Shown: positions 1 through 9,660, counted from the stretch's first letter. The stretch: DNA of 64,000 nt from Pseudomonas entomophila L48 (GCF_000026105.1 NC_008027.1:3176501-3240500); one strand, 5' to 3'. The notes: a model not told the origin generated them from the letters alone. Numbers and translations are program-made.

Positions 1-2
1 TT

Positions 3-3000
3 CATCCGAACGACCCGCAGGCCTACAGGCCACGCCTCGAGGGCTATGGCGATGGCGCATGGCGCGCGGAACACGAGCGCCCCCAGGACTGGAGCCGCGT
101 CGAGCTGATGCGCCGCCTAGGCCCGCTCGGTAAAGGGTTGAAGGATGAAGACCTGCTGGCTGCGCTGGACAGCACGGCGCTGGACCGCGGCGTGCTGGAG
201 CGGGCGCATGCCGATGGCAGGCGCGCCCCGGCGCTGCTCGAGGATACCCTGAAGCGACTGAAAGCCGACATGACGGCCGACGACATCATCACCCGTACCC
301 GTGAGGGCAGCCCGCTGGCTGCCTACAAGCAATTCGCCGCGACCGTGCTGGGCGAACTACCTGGCTGGCCTGACGATGTAGTGCTGGAGGTGTTCGACGG
401 TACCGAGACAATGGGCAGTGCGACGCGCTATGGACGCAACCAGCTGGGTGACACACTGATTCAGCTGACCCGCACCGACCTGGACAACGGCGACTTGGCG
501 CGCGTCGTCCTCGAGCATCTGGACGAAAGCACGATCAACGCATTGTTGCCTGAGGCTACCGACACCACGCAGCGCCAGCAGGCCCTGCGCACGCTGATGG
601 CTGACCACCTCACGACCAAGCGCCAGTCGCTGTTCGACAGCCTCTACGCCAGCCCATCCGTGGCCACACTTCCCTCGGTCGAGGCCATTGGCCGACAGTT
701 CCCATCATTGCCCAGGCGAGCACTGGAGGAATTGGTCGGACACGCCAACACCCTCGAGCGGGAAGCCCTGCTTGCTGGCCGCGTCCCCCTGCGCATTGCC
801 GAGGAAGCTCGTCTGATGCAGGCTCGAGTGCGCCTTGACCGTGCCATTGTGGGCCTGCACCGAAACACCCTGGCCAACGCCGACAGCCAACTCATCCGTG
901 CCGGCCTGCTTGCCGAACATCCACAGTGGACCGCCGAACAGTGTTATCACGCCGCATTGGCCGATCGCCCGCGCGCTGCTCGCCTGATCGGCCAGCAACC
1001 CGTACGCGTGGGCTTTCGCTCGCCGCTGCGCCTGAGCGATGGACGTTATGGCTACCCCTTGAGCCCCGGCATATTTGCCTCCCGGGCCGAGCGTGAACTG
1101 CACGCGTTGTATCCAGGCCTGAGCGACCGCGCACTGCGACAACTACTCAACACCCTGCGTGCCAGGGGGAATGTGAGCGAGCAGATTCAGGCACTGCGCA
1201 TGCAATTGGACGGGCTGCGCAAGCAACTCGCCGAGTGGGCGAGAACCGGTGCAAGCGACTGGGGCGAGGAAGTCGGGCAGTACTACACACGAGCCGCCGA
1301 TCGGCTGATACGCGCTTGGCAGAGAATGGAAGGCGAGACACTCAGCCTGGAGAGCCTGGCACTCGATGCGCTGCCGTCGCTTTCAGCGCGTTTCGACCAT
1401 ATCACCGCATTGGAGCTGGAAAATCTCAATGTGACCGAGATGCCTGCCGACTTCCTGCAAGCGTTTCCGTCACTCCAGCGAATCGACGTCAGAAGCAGCC
1501 CGCAGATGAGCGTTGCCTCGGTGATAAACGCCTTGCGCCATGCGCCACAGTTGCGCGAACTGTACTTGAGCGGCACGCGCCTGGCGCAGTTGCCCGCCGA
1601 GGCAGGTGAAGTCCTGCCGGGCCTGGGCCAGCTGCGCAGCCTCTGCCTGCCACGCAACAGGCTGACACTCGTGGCGGACGATATGCAATTACTGACAAGT
1701 CTACGCCTGGAAACCCTCGACCTGCGTTCCAACCGCATAACACTGGACGCGGCCAGCGCAGGTCGCTTCCGCGAGCTGGGCGAGCTTCGTCGCCTGCGCC
1801 TGAGCAACAACCCGTTGGTCATCAGCCCCAACCTGACCGGCCTCGACAACCTCGCCACCCTGCTTTTGGACAACTGCCGGCTCGAGCAATGGCCCACGGG
1901 GCTCACCGGCTTGATGCAGCGCACACCGTGCATGCTGCGCGAGCTCGACCTGAGCGTGAACCGTATCGCGCAGGTGCCCGACATGCAGCCCCTGCTGGCA
2001 TCGCCATATCTGGACCTCTTGATGGCAAGACGCGGCCCTTACCGCTGGCGCTTCAACTACAACCCCCTGGAGGAGCACGTCCGCCAAACCCTCGAGGTGG
2101 TCGGTGTATACGCCGAGCCGCTGCCTGAGGTCACGGACCAGCCGCCCGCGCCCACTGCGGCGACAGTGCCACGCATCAACTGGCTGGACCACGCGACCGC
2201 CCCCCAGCAAACAACCTGGAAGGCATTGTTCGATGAGGACAGGCACCCCAGCCTGCGGCAAGTCGTCGAACAGGCCGGCATGTCCGCCAGCGCCTGGCGT
2301 CAGCCCAAGGCATTCGCCCGCCAAGTCTGGACGCTGCTGGAGCGAGCTGCTGCCAGCACCCGCTTGCGCAAACGCCTGGAGCAGATCGCCGGCGAGTTTC
2401 CAGTATCCTGCGGCGACGCCGGGGCCGATGCGTTCGGCACCCTGCAGATCGAAATCATGGCCTATGACGAAGCCGGCGGCGCACAGGTGGCCACACCAGC
2501 GCTGTTCCAGTTCTTCCGTCGCCTGTTCCGTCGCGATCAGGTCAACGCACTGGCCCAGTCGCTGTTCAACGCCCGCTTGGCCAGGCGCAATGCCATGCGG
2601 GCCGTGGACGCCTGGCGCGTCCTGCCACTGGGAGAACGCGGCGTGAAGCCGACGGTGCCGCCCCTTCACTCTCTCGACACCCTGTCGGACGAGGTGCTGC
2701 TCAATGGTCTGGGCCAGGGTCTCGATCTGATCGAAATACGCCTGGCCCTACGCACGGGCTTGTCACAGAGACTCGACTTCCCCGAACTCCAGCAGGACAT
2801 GCTGTACCGGGACACCGCCGACATCTCAGCCTGGACCGAGGAGGCGATAGGCGACGAAGTCGAGACACGGGACCTTGATGCCCAGTCGCGGCGCCAATGG
2901 ATTTCGCGGCAACCAACCTGGCGGCGCCTGCTGCACGCAGAATACCGCGCCAGGTTCGATGCCCTCAGGAAACCCTGGGACGTAGGCATGGACTATCTGG

Positions 3001-3218
3001 AAGGGAACGAACTGGAAGAATTGCTCGAGGCGCCGGTGGTGGATGCGCTCTCGAAAGCACTGCAGCGCAGCCCGCTGGGCGATGATGGCTTGCCACTGCG
3101 ACTGGAGATCGCCAGCGACCAGTACCTCGAGGGCATGAACCGCATGGCGCTGGGCCTGGAAGAGGACGAAGACGCCCTCTACCTGAAGCTGACCGCGCGC
3201 CGCGACCCCAACGACTGA
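3..3218 (+). CDS. LRR protein with NEL-type E3 ubiquitin ligase domain (5' partial)
   Basis: The frame is open from the left edge, so the N-terminal part is missing; 1,071 codons are visible and the first internal ATG is at 108. Numbered from that ATG, residues ~430-640 carry leucine-rich repeats (for example LETLDLRSNRI and LRRLRLSNNPL). The last ~330 residues resemble the NEL domain of IpaH/SspH-type bacterial ubiquitin ligases, with a Cys-Gly-Asp motif at 768-770 at the place of the catalytic cysteine. Known NEL proteins act inside eukaryotic cells: the LRR binds the substrate and the NEL cysteine carries ubiquitin. Pseudomonas homologues are often longer than 1,500 residues with a toxin-like N-terminal region, which fits the truncation by the window edge. 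No secretion genes are seen nearby. Its TGA is one base from the stop of the convergent helicase gene. The family call is by motif and layout, not by alignment. Confidence 0.82.
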   Translation, partial: HPNDPQAYRPRLEGYGDGAWRAEHERPQDWSRVELMRRLGPLGKGLKDEDLLAALDSTALDRGVLERAHADGRRAPALLEDTLKRLKADMTADDIITRTREGSPLAAYKQFAATVLGELPGWPDDVVLEVFDGTETMGSATRYGRNQLGDTLIQLTRTDLDNGDLARVVLEHLDESTINALLPEATDTTQRQQALRTLMADHLTTKRQSLFDSLYASPSVATLPSVEAIGRQFPSLPRRALEELVGHANTLEREALLAGRVPLRIAEEARLMQARVRLDRAIVGLHRNTLANADSQLIRAGLLAEHPQWTAEQCYHAALADRPRAARLIGQQPVRVGFRSPLRLSDGRYGYPLSPGIFASRAERELHALYPGLSDRALRQLLNTLRARGNVSEQIQALRMQLDGLRKQLAEWARTGASDWGEEVGQYYTRAADRLIRAWQRMEGETLSLESLALDALPSLSARFDHITALELENLNVTEMPADFLQAFPSLQRIDVRSSPQMSVASVINALRHAPQLRELYLSGTRLAQLPAEAGEVLPGLGQLRSLCLPRNRLTLVADDMQLLTSLRLETLDLRSNRITLDAASAGRFRELGELRRLRLSNNPLVISPNLTGLDNLATLLLDNCRLEQWPTGLTGLMQRTPCMLRELDLSVNRIAQVPDMQPLLASPYLDLLMARRGPYRWRFNYNPLEEHVRQTLEVVGVYAEPLPEVTDQPPAPTAATVPRINWLDHATAPQQTTWKALFDEDRHPSLRQVVEQAGMSASAWRQPKAFARQVWTLLERAAASTRLRKRLEQIAGEFPVSCGDAGADAFGTLQIEIMAYDEAGGAQVATPALFQFFRRLFRRDQVNALAQSLFNARLARRNAMRAVDAWRVLPLGERGVKPTVPPLHSLDTLSDEVLLNGLGQGLDLIEIRLALRTGLSQRLDFPELQQDMLYRDTADISAWTEEAIGDEVETRDLDAQSRRQWISRQPTWRRLLHAEYRARFDALRKPWDVGMDYLEGNELEELLEAPVVDALSKALQRSPLGDDGLPLRLEIASDQYLEGMNRMALGLEEDEDALYLKLTARRDPND

Positions 3219-3219
3219 C

Positions 3220-5724
3220 CTACAGGCCGCGCAGGTCTTCGAAGAAGGCCTGCCGCCCCTGCACCTGGCTCGACGCCCGAGGCTGACCAGCGGCCTCGCC
3301 GTTGGGCTTCTCCACATGCCAATAGCAGTGCCTGACCGCACGCGTGACCGCGACGTAGGCCAGGCGCTGCACTTCTTCTTTTTGCGCCGTGTCGAATGCC
3401 TGGGCATCCCCCGGCTTGCCCAGGCCGGCCAGCCGGTACACCTGGTTCTTGTAGGGCGAGCTGGTCTGGTACTGGCAGTCCCCAAGCATGAACACGGCAT
3501 CAGCCTGCAGCCCCTTGGCACTGTGGTAGGTCAGCTGACGAAGACGGCGCTGCGCTGGCGGCAAGCTAGAATCAACGTTAAGTACTGAACTTAATTCTTT
3601 TTCAATCAATAGCTTATCGCTACTTTTTCGAAACAACATCATCACTGTTTCGCCGCGTTCGTAATGCTCGATCAAGGTTTGCGCCAACGCCGCCTCGTCC
3701 CGCTCGAAGACCTTCACCGGCGACAACGGCAACGTGGCCGCCAGCCCGCTCGCCCGGGCCTTCTTGCCGGCAATCGCCGGCGCGCCCTTCACCAGGTGTT
3801 CTGCGGCATCGATGATGTGCTGCTGGCTACGGTAGTTCTCCACCAGCATCACTCGGGTGTTCGAAGGCGACGGGAACGCCTTGGTGAATTCCATGAAGTA
3901 CTTCGGCGAGCTGCCACGCCAGCCATAGATCGACTGCCAGTCGTCACCCACGCACATCAGCGAGGAATGCTGCGCCGCCCGCCCGACATGCCTGTCCGGG
4001 CCACGACGACGAATCTCCGCCAGGCTGGCACGCAGCCAACTGACGATCTGCGGCGAGACGTCCTGGAACTCGTCGATCATCAGGTGCGCCAGCGGGCGCA
4101 GCAGCGGGTCGGGTAATAGCGCCAGGTTTTCCGGATTGTTTTCGCCGAACAAGGCGAACATGCGGTTATAGGTCATCACCGGCGGCGACTGCGCCATCAG
4201 GTGCGCCTCCAGGGCTTTCCAGTACAGCGCCAGGGCCTCGAAGAATGCCGCGTCGCTGTCCCCTGCGGGGAAACTCATGGCGGTCACGGCGACGTTGACA
4301 TCCAGGCCGAGGTTCTCAATGAAGCTGGCGGCGGTGACAAAGGCATCGAGCAGCGGGGCCGGTGCCAGTTCACCCTTGACCTTGTACTCGAAGCCCGGCC
4401 CGGCCATGGCATCGCCAGCGAGCGATGCCGCCAAGCGCTTTGCCGAAGCATAATTATCCAACCATATCAGAGGCTTGTCGCAGAAAGCTTGAAGCAGTGT
4501 GCGCTTCACCGCCCACTCCGCCCGCACCGTCAGCTTGGCGCCAGGCCGCTGGTACTGGGGGCTCTCGGACGGATCGAAGCCCAGGACCACCCAGGCATCT
4601 AACCCCTCCAGGCGACCTTGCACATGGAAACGACTACCGCGGATCTGCACCGTGTCGCGGCAGGGCTCGATGCCCTTGATCGGCCAGGCGCCGGCGGCGA
4701 ACCACAGGTCCTCGATCACATCGCACAGTTCCTCGTCGCGCTGGGCCGCCAGTTGCGTGACCTGTGCGCGCTTCTGCACATCCGGGTGCTCCGGGTCCAG
4801 CGGCTTGAGCAGCAGGGCTTCCTGGCGCAGCAGGCCGATCAACTCGGCGAAGCGAGGGCTTTCGGCCAGCAACGCGCTATAGCAGAGATTGAGCTGCTGG
4901 CGCTGGGCGTCGTTCAATCGCAGGTCGAACGGGTTGCTCTCGGCGTTGGCTTCACCACCGGCGGGCATTTCATTGCCCAGTGCCTCGAACGCGCGAACCT
5001 GGGCGAACCCCGGCAAACTGCGCACCAGCGGCAGGATACGCGAATGGAAGGTGCGCACCAGCTCACGACCTTGAGCCGGCGACAGTTCGATCTGCCATAG
5101 CGCGAACACCTGCAGCAAGCGCTGGATGAAGTCCTTGCGCGACTCGCGGGTGAAGGTCACCACGGTCATGGCATCCAGTTCGAAGCCCAGGTAATGGCGC
5201 AACAGCAGGATCCGCAGCACCAGGGAAGTCGACTTGCCGGCGCCGGCCCCTGCCACCACGCAGGTGGACGGCGTGTCGCTGAAGATCAGCTTCCACTGCG
5301 CCGCGCTGGGTTGGGCCGAGGCTGGCAGGCGCTGGGCCACGTCGGCCTTGAAGCGCTTCTTCAGCTCGGCCGTCAACGGCAGGCGCCAGTCGTCGAACAG
5401 GTTGTCGTCCTGGCCCGGCACGCCCGAACCGTCGGGCCGGCTATCGCGAATCACCAGCACCTGACGCCCGGCTTCGTAGCCCTCCACTCGCCCGCGCTCG
5501 TAGCCGTCACGCAGGCCATCGGCATGGCCGTTGCGCAAGCCATCGGCATGGCCGAGGAACCACGAGTCGCGGTGCTGAGCCCGCAGGCGGCTCAAGCCAC
5601 GCCCCAGCAAGCGTGCAGCGAGGCGGCGCAGCCAGGGCAGTTGGGCGGGCGGGGTCAGGTCGGCCGGAGCCTGGGGATGCTCGTGAGACACGGTCACTCC
5701 ATTGAAAATTGAAACAGCAGGCAT
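3220..5724 (-). CDS. UvrD/Rep-family ATP-dependent DNA helicase
   Basis: An 834-residue superfamily 1 helicase that would unwind DNA with ATP. Visible motifs are the Walker A AGAGKST (about residue 160), the Walker B/motif II DEFQD (about 550), GDDWQSIYGWRG (motif III), YHSAKGLQ (motif V region) and AYVAVTRA (motif VI). The layout, with an N-terminal extension before Walker A and an insertion between motifs I and II, resembles helicase IV-like proteins more than UvrD itself. The N-terminal extension contains imperfect eight-residue repeats (GHADGLRN, GHADGLRD, GYERGRVE). The start at 5724 has a GAGG seven bases upstream; a GTG at about 5692 preceded by GGAG is an alternative. It is convergent with the NEL gene. 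Exact subfamily and repair pathway are not clear from sequence. Confidence 0.85.
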   Translation of the reverse strand: MPAVSIFNGVTVSHEHPQAPADLTPPAQLPWLRRLAARLLGRGLSRLRAQHRDSWFLGHADGLRNGHADGLRDGYERGRVEGYEAGRQVLVIRDSRPDGSGVPGQDDNLFDDWRLPLTAELKKRFKADVAQRLPASAQPSAAQWKLIFSDTPSTCVVAGAGAGKSTSLVLRILLLRHYLGFELDAMTVVTFTRESRKDFIQRLLQVFALWQIELSPAQGRELVRTFHSRILPLVRSLPGFAQVRAFEALGNEMPAGGEANAESNPFDLRLNDAQRQQLNLCYSALLAESPRFAELIGLLRQEALLLKPLDPEHPDVQKRAQVTQLAAQRDEELCDVIEDLWFAAGAWPIKGIEPCRDTVQIRGSRFHVQGRLEGLDAWVVLGFDPSESPQYQRPGAKLTVRAEWAVKRTLLQAFCDKPLIWLDNYASAKRLAASLAGDAMAGPGFEYKVKGELAPAPLLDAFVTAASFIENLGLDVNVAVTAMSFPAGDSDAAFFEALALYWKALEAHLMAQSPPVMTYNRMFALFGENNPENLALLPDPLLRPLAHLMIDEFQDVSPQIVSWLRASLAEIRRRGPDRHVGRAAQHSSLMCVGDDWQSIYGWRGSSPKYFMEFTKAFPSPSNTRVMLVENYRSQQHIIDAAEHLVKGAPAIAGKKARASGLAATLPLSPVKVFERDEAALAQTLIEHYERGETVMMLFRKSSDKLLIEKELSSVLNVDSSLPPAQRRLRQLTYHSAKGLQADAVFMLGDCQYQTSSPYKNQVYRLAGLGKPGDAQAFDTAQKEEVQRLAYVAVTRAVRHCYWHVEKPNGEAAGQPRASSQVQGRQAFFEDLRGL
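5511..5558. repeat. 24-bp tandem direct repeat, two copies
   Basis: Two nearly identical 24-bp units (5511-5534 and 5535-5558) lie in frame inside the helicase gene and encode the repeated octapeptides GHADGLRN and GHADGLRD. Further degenerate copies extend the pattern at protein level. Copy number could vary without breaking the frame. Confidence 0.7.
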
Positions 5725-5910
5725 GTTCGCCTCATCCGCAGCAAAGCGCCAGCGAATGCTTATGGATCAGTGAATTAGGCGATGAATCGCATGCGCTACA
5801 GCACCTTTATCATTCAATAATCTGATAATAACAAGCCGATATTTACGCTTTTTTTCGATCTTTAGGCCGCGCATCATGGCCCCATTCCACCGAATCAGAG
5901 GAGCATCATC

Positions 5911-6609
5911 ATGCTGCAACTGCGACCGTTCGAAAGCCTGGGCCATGCCAACCACGGCTGGCTCGATGCCCACCACCACTTCTCGTTCGCCGAGTACCAC
6001 GACCCGGCACGGGTGCACTGGGGCAACCTGCGGGTGTGGAACGACGACCTCATTGCCGCTGGCAGCGGTTTCCCGCCGCACCCGCACCGCGACATGGAAA
6101 TCATCACCTATGTCCGCGAAGGCGCCATCACCCACCAGGACAGCCTCGGCAACAAAGGCCGCACCGAAGCGGGCGACGTGCAGGTGATGAGTGCCGGCAG
6201 CGGCATCGTCCACAGCGAGTACAACCTGGAGAAGGTCGATACGCGCATCTTCCAGATCTGGATCATCCCGGAGAATGTGGGCGAGGCGCCGTCCTGGGGC
6301 ACCCGGCCATTCCCCAAGGGCGAGCGTGGCGAAGGTTTCGTGACCCTGGCCAGCGGCCGCGAAGGCGATGAAGAGAGCCTGCGCATCCGCACCGATGCCC
6401 GCTTGGTGGCCGCTACCTTGCGTGCCGGGGAAAGCGCCGAGTACCGCTTCGACGCCGGACGCCGTGGCTACCTGGTGCCCGCCAAGGGCTTGATCGAGGT
6501 GAATGGGCTGCAGGCCAAGGCCCGCGATGGCGTGGCGATCGAGCAGGAAAGCGTGCTGAGGGTGACTGCGCTCGAGGACAGCGAAATCGTGCTGGTGGAC
6601 GTGGCCTGA
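5911..6609 (+). CDS. yhhW: Pirin family protein (YhhW-like, quercetinase type)
   Basis: A 232-residue bicupin. The N-terminal half carries the pirin metal-binding pattern FPPHPHRDMEIITY (about residues 51-64) followed by a second His/Glu motif, GIVHSEYN (about 103-110). YhhW-type pirins bind a metal and some cleave the flavonol quercetin in vitro; the physiological role is usually unknown. The start is well supported by AGAGGAG about eight bases before the ATG. It is convergent with the AraC regulator gene and separated from it by a REP pair, so the two are not an operon. Length and motifs are normal for the family. Confidence 0.9.
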   Translation: MLQLRPFESLGHANHGWLDAHHHFSFAEYHDPARVHWGNLRVWNDDLIAAGSGFPPHPHRDMEIITYVREGAITHQDSLGNKGRTEAGDVQVMSAGSGIVHSEYNLEKVDTRIFQIWIIPENVGEAPSWGTRPFPKGERGEGFVTLASGREGDEESLRIRTDARLVAATLRAGESAEYRFDAGRRGYLVPAKGLIEVNGLQAKARDGVAIEQESVLRVTALEDSEIVLVDVA

Positions 6610-6633
6610 CTCAGCGAGATCTGACGCGAACTC

Positions 6634-6702
6634 TGTAGGAGCGGCTTCAGCCGCGATGCAGGCACCGCGGTGTCCGGATCGCGGCTGAAGCCGCTCCTAC
6701 AG
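6634..6702. repeat. REP pair, GTAGGAGCGGCTTCAGCC type
   Basis: Two copies in opposite orientation (6634-6656 and about 6679-6702) form a large hairpin between the convergent pirin and AraC genes. It may act as a bidirectional 3'-end structure. Confidence 0.9.
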
Positions 6703-6727
6703 ATCCGTCGTTCTCGGCGAACACGCG

Positions 6728-7678
6728 TCATTCGCGCCGCCTGAAGGTCTCCGACGGCAGCTCGCCAAACTGCTGCCGGTAGCTTTCCGAGAAACGCCCC
6801 AGGTGCAGGAAGCCGTAGTCCAGCGCCAGCTCGGTCACACTGCGCACACCGCAGCTGGCATCGCCCAGGCACGCCCTCACCCGCTCCAGCTTGCGCTGGC
6901 GGACGTACTGCTTGGGTGTGGTCCCCAAGTGGCGATCGAACAACCCGTACAACGACCGCAAGCTCAGGTTCGCCTGCTCTGCCAGCGTTTCGGCGCTTAG
7001 CTCGAACTTCAGGTTGTCTTCGATATACCCCAGGATCCTTTCCAGGCCCGCCCCGCCCAACGACTCCCGGCGCACATTGGTGCTCATCAGCGTCAGCAGC
7101 TTGCTGGCGACGATCTGGCTGTAGTGCCCCTGCACCCGAGGCAACGAGTCGCGGACCTCGGCTTCGTTGCAGACCATCCCCAGCAGGCCGAGAAAGCCTT
7201 CAAGCTCTTCCAGCCGGTAGTGATTGCGCAGAAAGCGCACGCCACCGCTGGGCCGCTGCCAGCGCTGCTCGTCGCAGATCGAGTCGAGCAGACGCACCGG
7301 CACCTTGAGAATGAACTTCTCGCAGTCTTCGGAGTAGGTCAGGTCCACCGGGTCGTCCGGGTTGATCAGCAGCAGCTCGCCCGGCACCAGGTAGTGCTCG
7401 CGCTGGCGACCGCGCCAGAGGCAATTGCCGTTGAGCAGCACCTGCAGGTGGTAGATGGTTTCCAGCGCCGGCGAGGTGACACGCACGCTGCCGCCATAGC
7501 TGATACGGCACAGGTCCAGCTCGGCGAACTTACGGTGGCTCAGGCTGGCCTGGGGGTGGGTGGTGCGGGACAGGCCTATATGATGCTGGCCCACATGCTG
7601 GTTGACGTAGTCGGACACCGCATAGGGGTCGGCGCGGTGGAACACGCAGCTTTGCTCGCTCAACAGGCGGCTTTCCAT
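6728..7678 (-). CDS. AraC/XylS-family transcriptional regulator
   Basis: A DNA-binding regulator with an N-terminal AraC-binding-like cupin region and a C-terminal double helix-turn-helix (LSAETLAEQANLSLRSLYGLF and the second helix pair ending SYRQQFGELPSETFRRRE). The whole protein resembles the BenR/AntR/XylS group that activates aromatic-acid degradation genes, but no catabolic operon is next to it, so the effector is unknown. An upstream frame extension reaches 7828. I chose the ATG at 7678 because the sequence from MESRLLSEQ onward looks like the usual family N-terminus; an ATG at 7696 is also possible and neither has a strong ribosome-binding site. The preceding 278 bases up to hisN hold no gene that I can support. 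Confidence 0.83.
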   Translation of the reverse strand: MESRLLSEQSCVFHRADPYAVSDYVNQHVGQHHIGLSRTTHPQASLSHRKFAELDLCRISYGGSVRVTSPALETIYHLQVLLNGNCLWRGRQREHYLVPGELLLINPDDPVDLTYSEDCEKFILKVPVRLLDSICDEQRWQRPSGGVRFLRNHYRLEELEGFLGLLGMVCNEAEVRDSLPRVQGHYSQIVASKLLTLMSTNVRRESLGGAGLERILGYIEDNLKFELSAETLAEQANLSLRSLYGLFDRHLGTTPKQYVRQRKLERVRACLGDASCGVRSVTELALDYGFLHLGRFSESYRQQFGELPSETFRRRE

Positions 7679-7956
7679 GGGCAAGGCACTCGCCATCGTT
7701 ATTGTTATGGGCGCCGTATCCTGCGGCCCGGGCGGGCTGCGAACGCGGTCGGTCACGGTTATTCTATCCAGCCGCCACAGGCGTGTCGGGGCAGACGACG
7801 GTCGGCTGATAGCGCTCACACTAAGCAAAAAGCCCGGTTATGGGCAATGCGACCGGAGCAAACGATGGGCGGATAGCGAACGGCGGCCCAGGTCACGAAG
7901 TTCGATTATCGGACAGTGCCTGGGCCGCTTGCTGGCGGGTGCTCAGCAGGCCGGCA

Positions 7957-8748
7957 TCACATGGCGTGACGCAGCATCTGCACCACCTGCGCATGCAGCG
8001 CCTTGTCACCACAGGCCACCACGCAGCCACCGTTTTGCGCCGAGCTACCGTCCCATGCCGTGATCACCCCGCCCGCCCCTTCGATGATCGGCATCAATGC
8101 CTGCACGTCATAGGGCTGCAGGCTCGCCTCGACGATCACGTCGACGAAGCCCGACGCCAGCATGCAGTAGGCGTAGCAGTCGCCGCCGTAGCGCATCAGC
8201 CGGGCCTGGCCAGCCACCTTGTGGAAGGCCGCTTGGCGCGCCTCGGTGTCGAACATGTCGGGGGTGGTGCACATCAACGTGGCCGAGGCCAGGTCGGTGC
8301 AGGCGCGGGTTCTCAGGGGGGTGCCACTGCGCCAGGCACCGTCCGGCGTTCCGACGAACCGTTCACCGGTGAACGGCTGGTTCATCACACCGATCACTGG
8401 GCGGGTACCGTCGTTGAGGGCAATCAGCGTGCCCCAGAGCGGCAGGCCGGTGATGAAGGCGCGGGTGCCGTCGATCGGGTCGAGCACCCAGGTCAGCGGG
8501 CTGCTGCCCACGGCCTCGCCCTGCTCCTCACCGAGAATGCCATGGTCCGGGTAGCGTGCCTGGATCAGCCCGCGCATGGCATCCTCGGCGGCTTTGTCGG
8601 CCACGGTCACCGGGTCGTACAAGCGCCCGCCCTTGTCCTCGACCCCCAGGCTTGCGCGAAAATACGGCTGGATCGCGGCGGCAGCGGCATCGGCCAGCTG
8701 TTCGGCGAAGCTGCGGAATTCGCCAATCTGTTCTGCGCTCAGGGACAT
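7957..8748 (-). CDS. hisN: Histidinol-phosphatase of the inositol monophosphatase family (HisN type)
   Basis: A 263-residue Mg-dependent phosphatase. Family motifs are GEEQGE (residues 73-78) and DPIDGT (90-95), which bind the metals, and the later GGDCYAY and PYDVQAL segments. HisN-type members remove the phosphate from L-histidinol phosphate in histidine synthesis; related members act on inositol phosphates. Pseudomonas proteins with this pattern are usually annotated as histidinol-phosphatase, and no other his gene lies nearby. The start at 8748 is the natural family start. Substrate specificity cannot be read from sequence alone. Confidence 0.8.
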   Translation of the reverse strand: MSLSAEQIGEFRSFAEQLADAAAAAIQPYFRASLGVEDKGGRLYDPVTVADKAAEDAMRGLIQARYPDHGILGEEQGEAVGSSPLTWVLDPIDGTRAFITGLPLWGTLIALNDGTRPVIGVMNQPFTGERFVGTPDGAWRSGTPLRTRACTDLASATLMCTTPDMFDTEARQAAFHKVAGQARLMRYGGDCYAYCMLASGFVDVIVEASLQPYDVQALMPIIEGAGGVITAWDGSSAQNGGCVVACGDKALHAQVVQMLRHAM

Positions 8749-8815
8749 GGAACGGGCCTCGTTGTGTGCAAAGGGCTTGCATCATACCCGACTGCCTGCG
8801 GAACCGAAGCCGCCC

Positions 8816-8834
8816 GACAACAACCGATGTTGTC
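8816..8834. promoter_or_regulatory. Inverted repeat between divergent hisN-like and luxR-like genes
   Basis: A perfect 7-bp inverted repeat, GACAACA-5-TGTTGTC, lies in the 229-bp divergent spacer. It has the look of a repressor or activator operator; the binding protein is unknown. Confidence 0.4.
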
Positions 8835-8977
8835 ATGCCATTATTGCCGCTTCATTTAACCGTCACTGAATCGTTGTACTAGGATAGCAAGCAGCTCCAA
8901 CGGCCGTGCCGCCAACCAAGGATGCTGGTTACTGGCGTGCACGGGCCTTCGTTCCACAGCACATCATGGATGACACG

Positions 8978-9628
8978 ATGAATTCGCACCTGCTTTTTCC
9001 GCAGATCGGCAAAGTCATAGCCAGTACCGGCAGCCGTCACTTCCCCCAGCGGTTGCACGACCTGATCCAGACCCACTTGACCATCGATGCCACGCTTATC
9101 CGCCAGATGCGGGTGGCCTCTTCCTGCTCTTCGCGCCCTGACGCCACCTTGCTCAGCGAGGCCGTGTTCAGTGCAGGCGAATCGGGCAATGCCTTCGATG
9201 ACCCGGCACGCCTGCACCTGGCACGGCGAAAGGATGGCTACCGCTACGAGATCACTGTCCTGCGGGCCGACCCACGCTACGGGTTTTCCGCCGTCGAACG
9301 CAGCCGCCTAGAAGAAATCTCCCCGCTGCTGCTGCCGATGCTCGAAAAGCACATCGATGCCCTGCAGCCCACGCCACCTGAGGTTGGCGAACCAGAAAGC
9401 CTGGAGCAGCGCTTCATCGAACGCCTGCGCCAGGCCGACATCACCTTGTCGGAGCGGGAGATGCAGGTATGCAAGGGGCTGCTCGCCGGGCGCACGGCAC
9501 CACAGCAGGCCGAGCATCTGCAATTGAAGGTCAACACCGTCGAAAGCTATCTGCGAAGGGCGGCGATCAAGCTGGGGATCAGTGGCCGGAATTCGTTGAT
9601 GCGCTGGATGTATGCACAGAGCGATTGA
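8978..9628 (+). CDS. LuxR-family transcriptional regulator without recognisable sensor domain
   Basis: About 216 residues. The C-terminal ~60 residues form a LuxR-type helix-turn-helix (TLSEREMQVCKGLLAGRTA and then KVNTVESYLRRAAIKLGI), the part that binds DNA. The N-terminal ~150 residues show neither an acyl-homoserine-lactone pocket nor a phospho-acceptor receiver. An in-frame ATG at 8906 gives a longer form, but the ATG at 8978 is preceded by GGA at a good distance (8968-8970), so I prefer it. It is transcribed away from the hisN-like gene. Target genes are unknown. Confidence 0.78.
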   Translation: MNSHLLFPQIGKVIASTGSRHFPQRLHDLIQTHLTIDATLIRQMRVASSCSSRPDATLLSEAVFSAGESGNAFDDPARLHLARRKDGYRYEITVLRADPRYGFSAVERSRLEEISPLLLPMLEKHIDALQPTPPEVGEPESLEQRFIERLRQADITLSEREMQVCKGLLAGRTAPQQAEHLQLKVNTVESYLRRAAIKLGISGRNSLMRWMYAQSD

Positions 9629-9660
9629 GTCGAGTTAACCCATTGATCTGACGTGATCTT

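Noticed and set aside
8906..8977. N-terminal extension of the LuxR-family protein
   Set aside because: The in-frame codons before 8978 lack a ribosome-binding site, while the ATG at 8978 has one at a proper distance.
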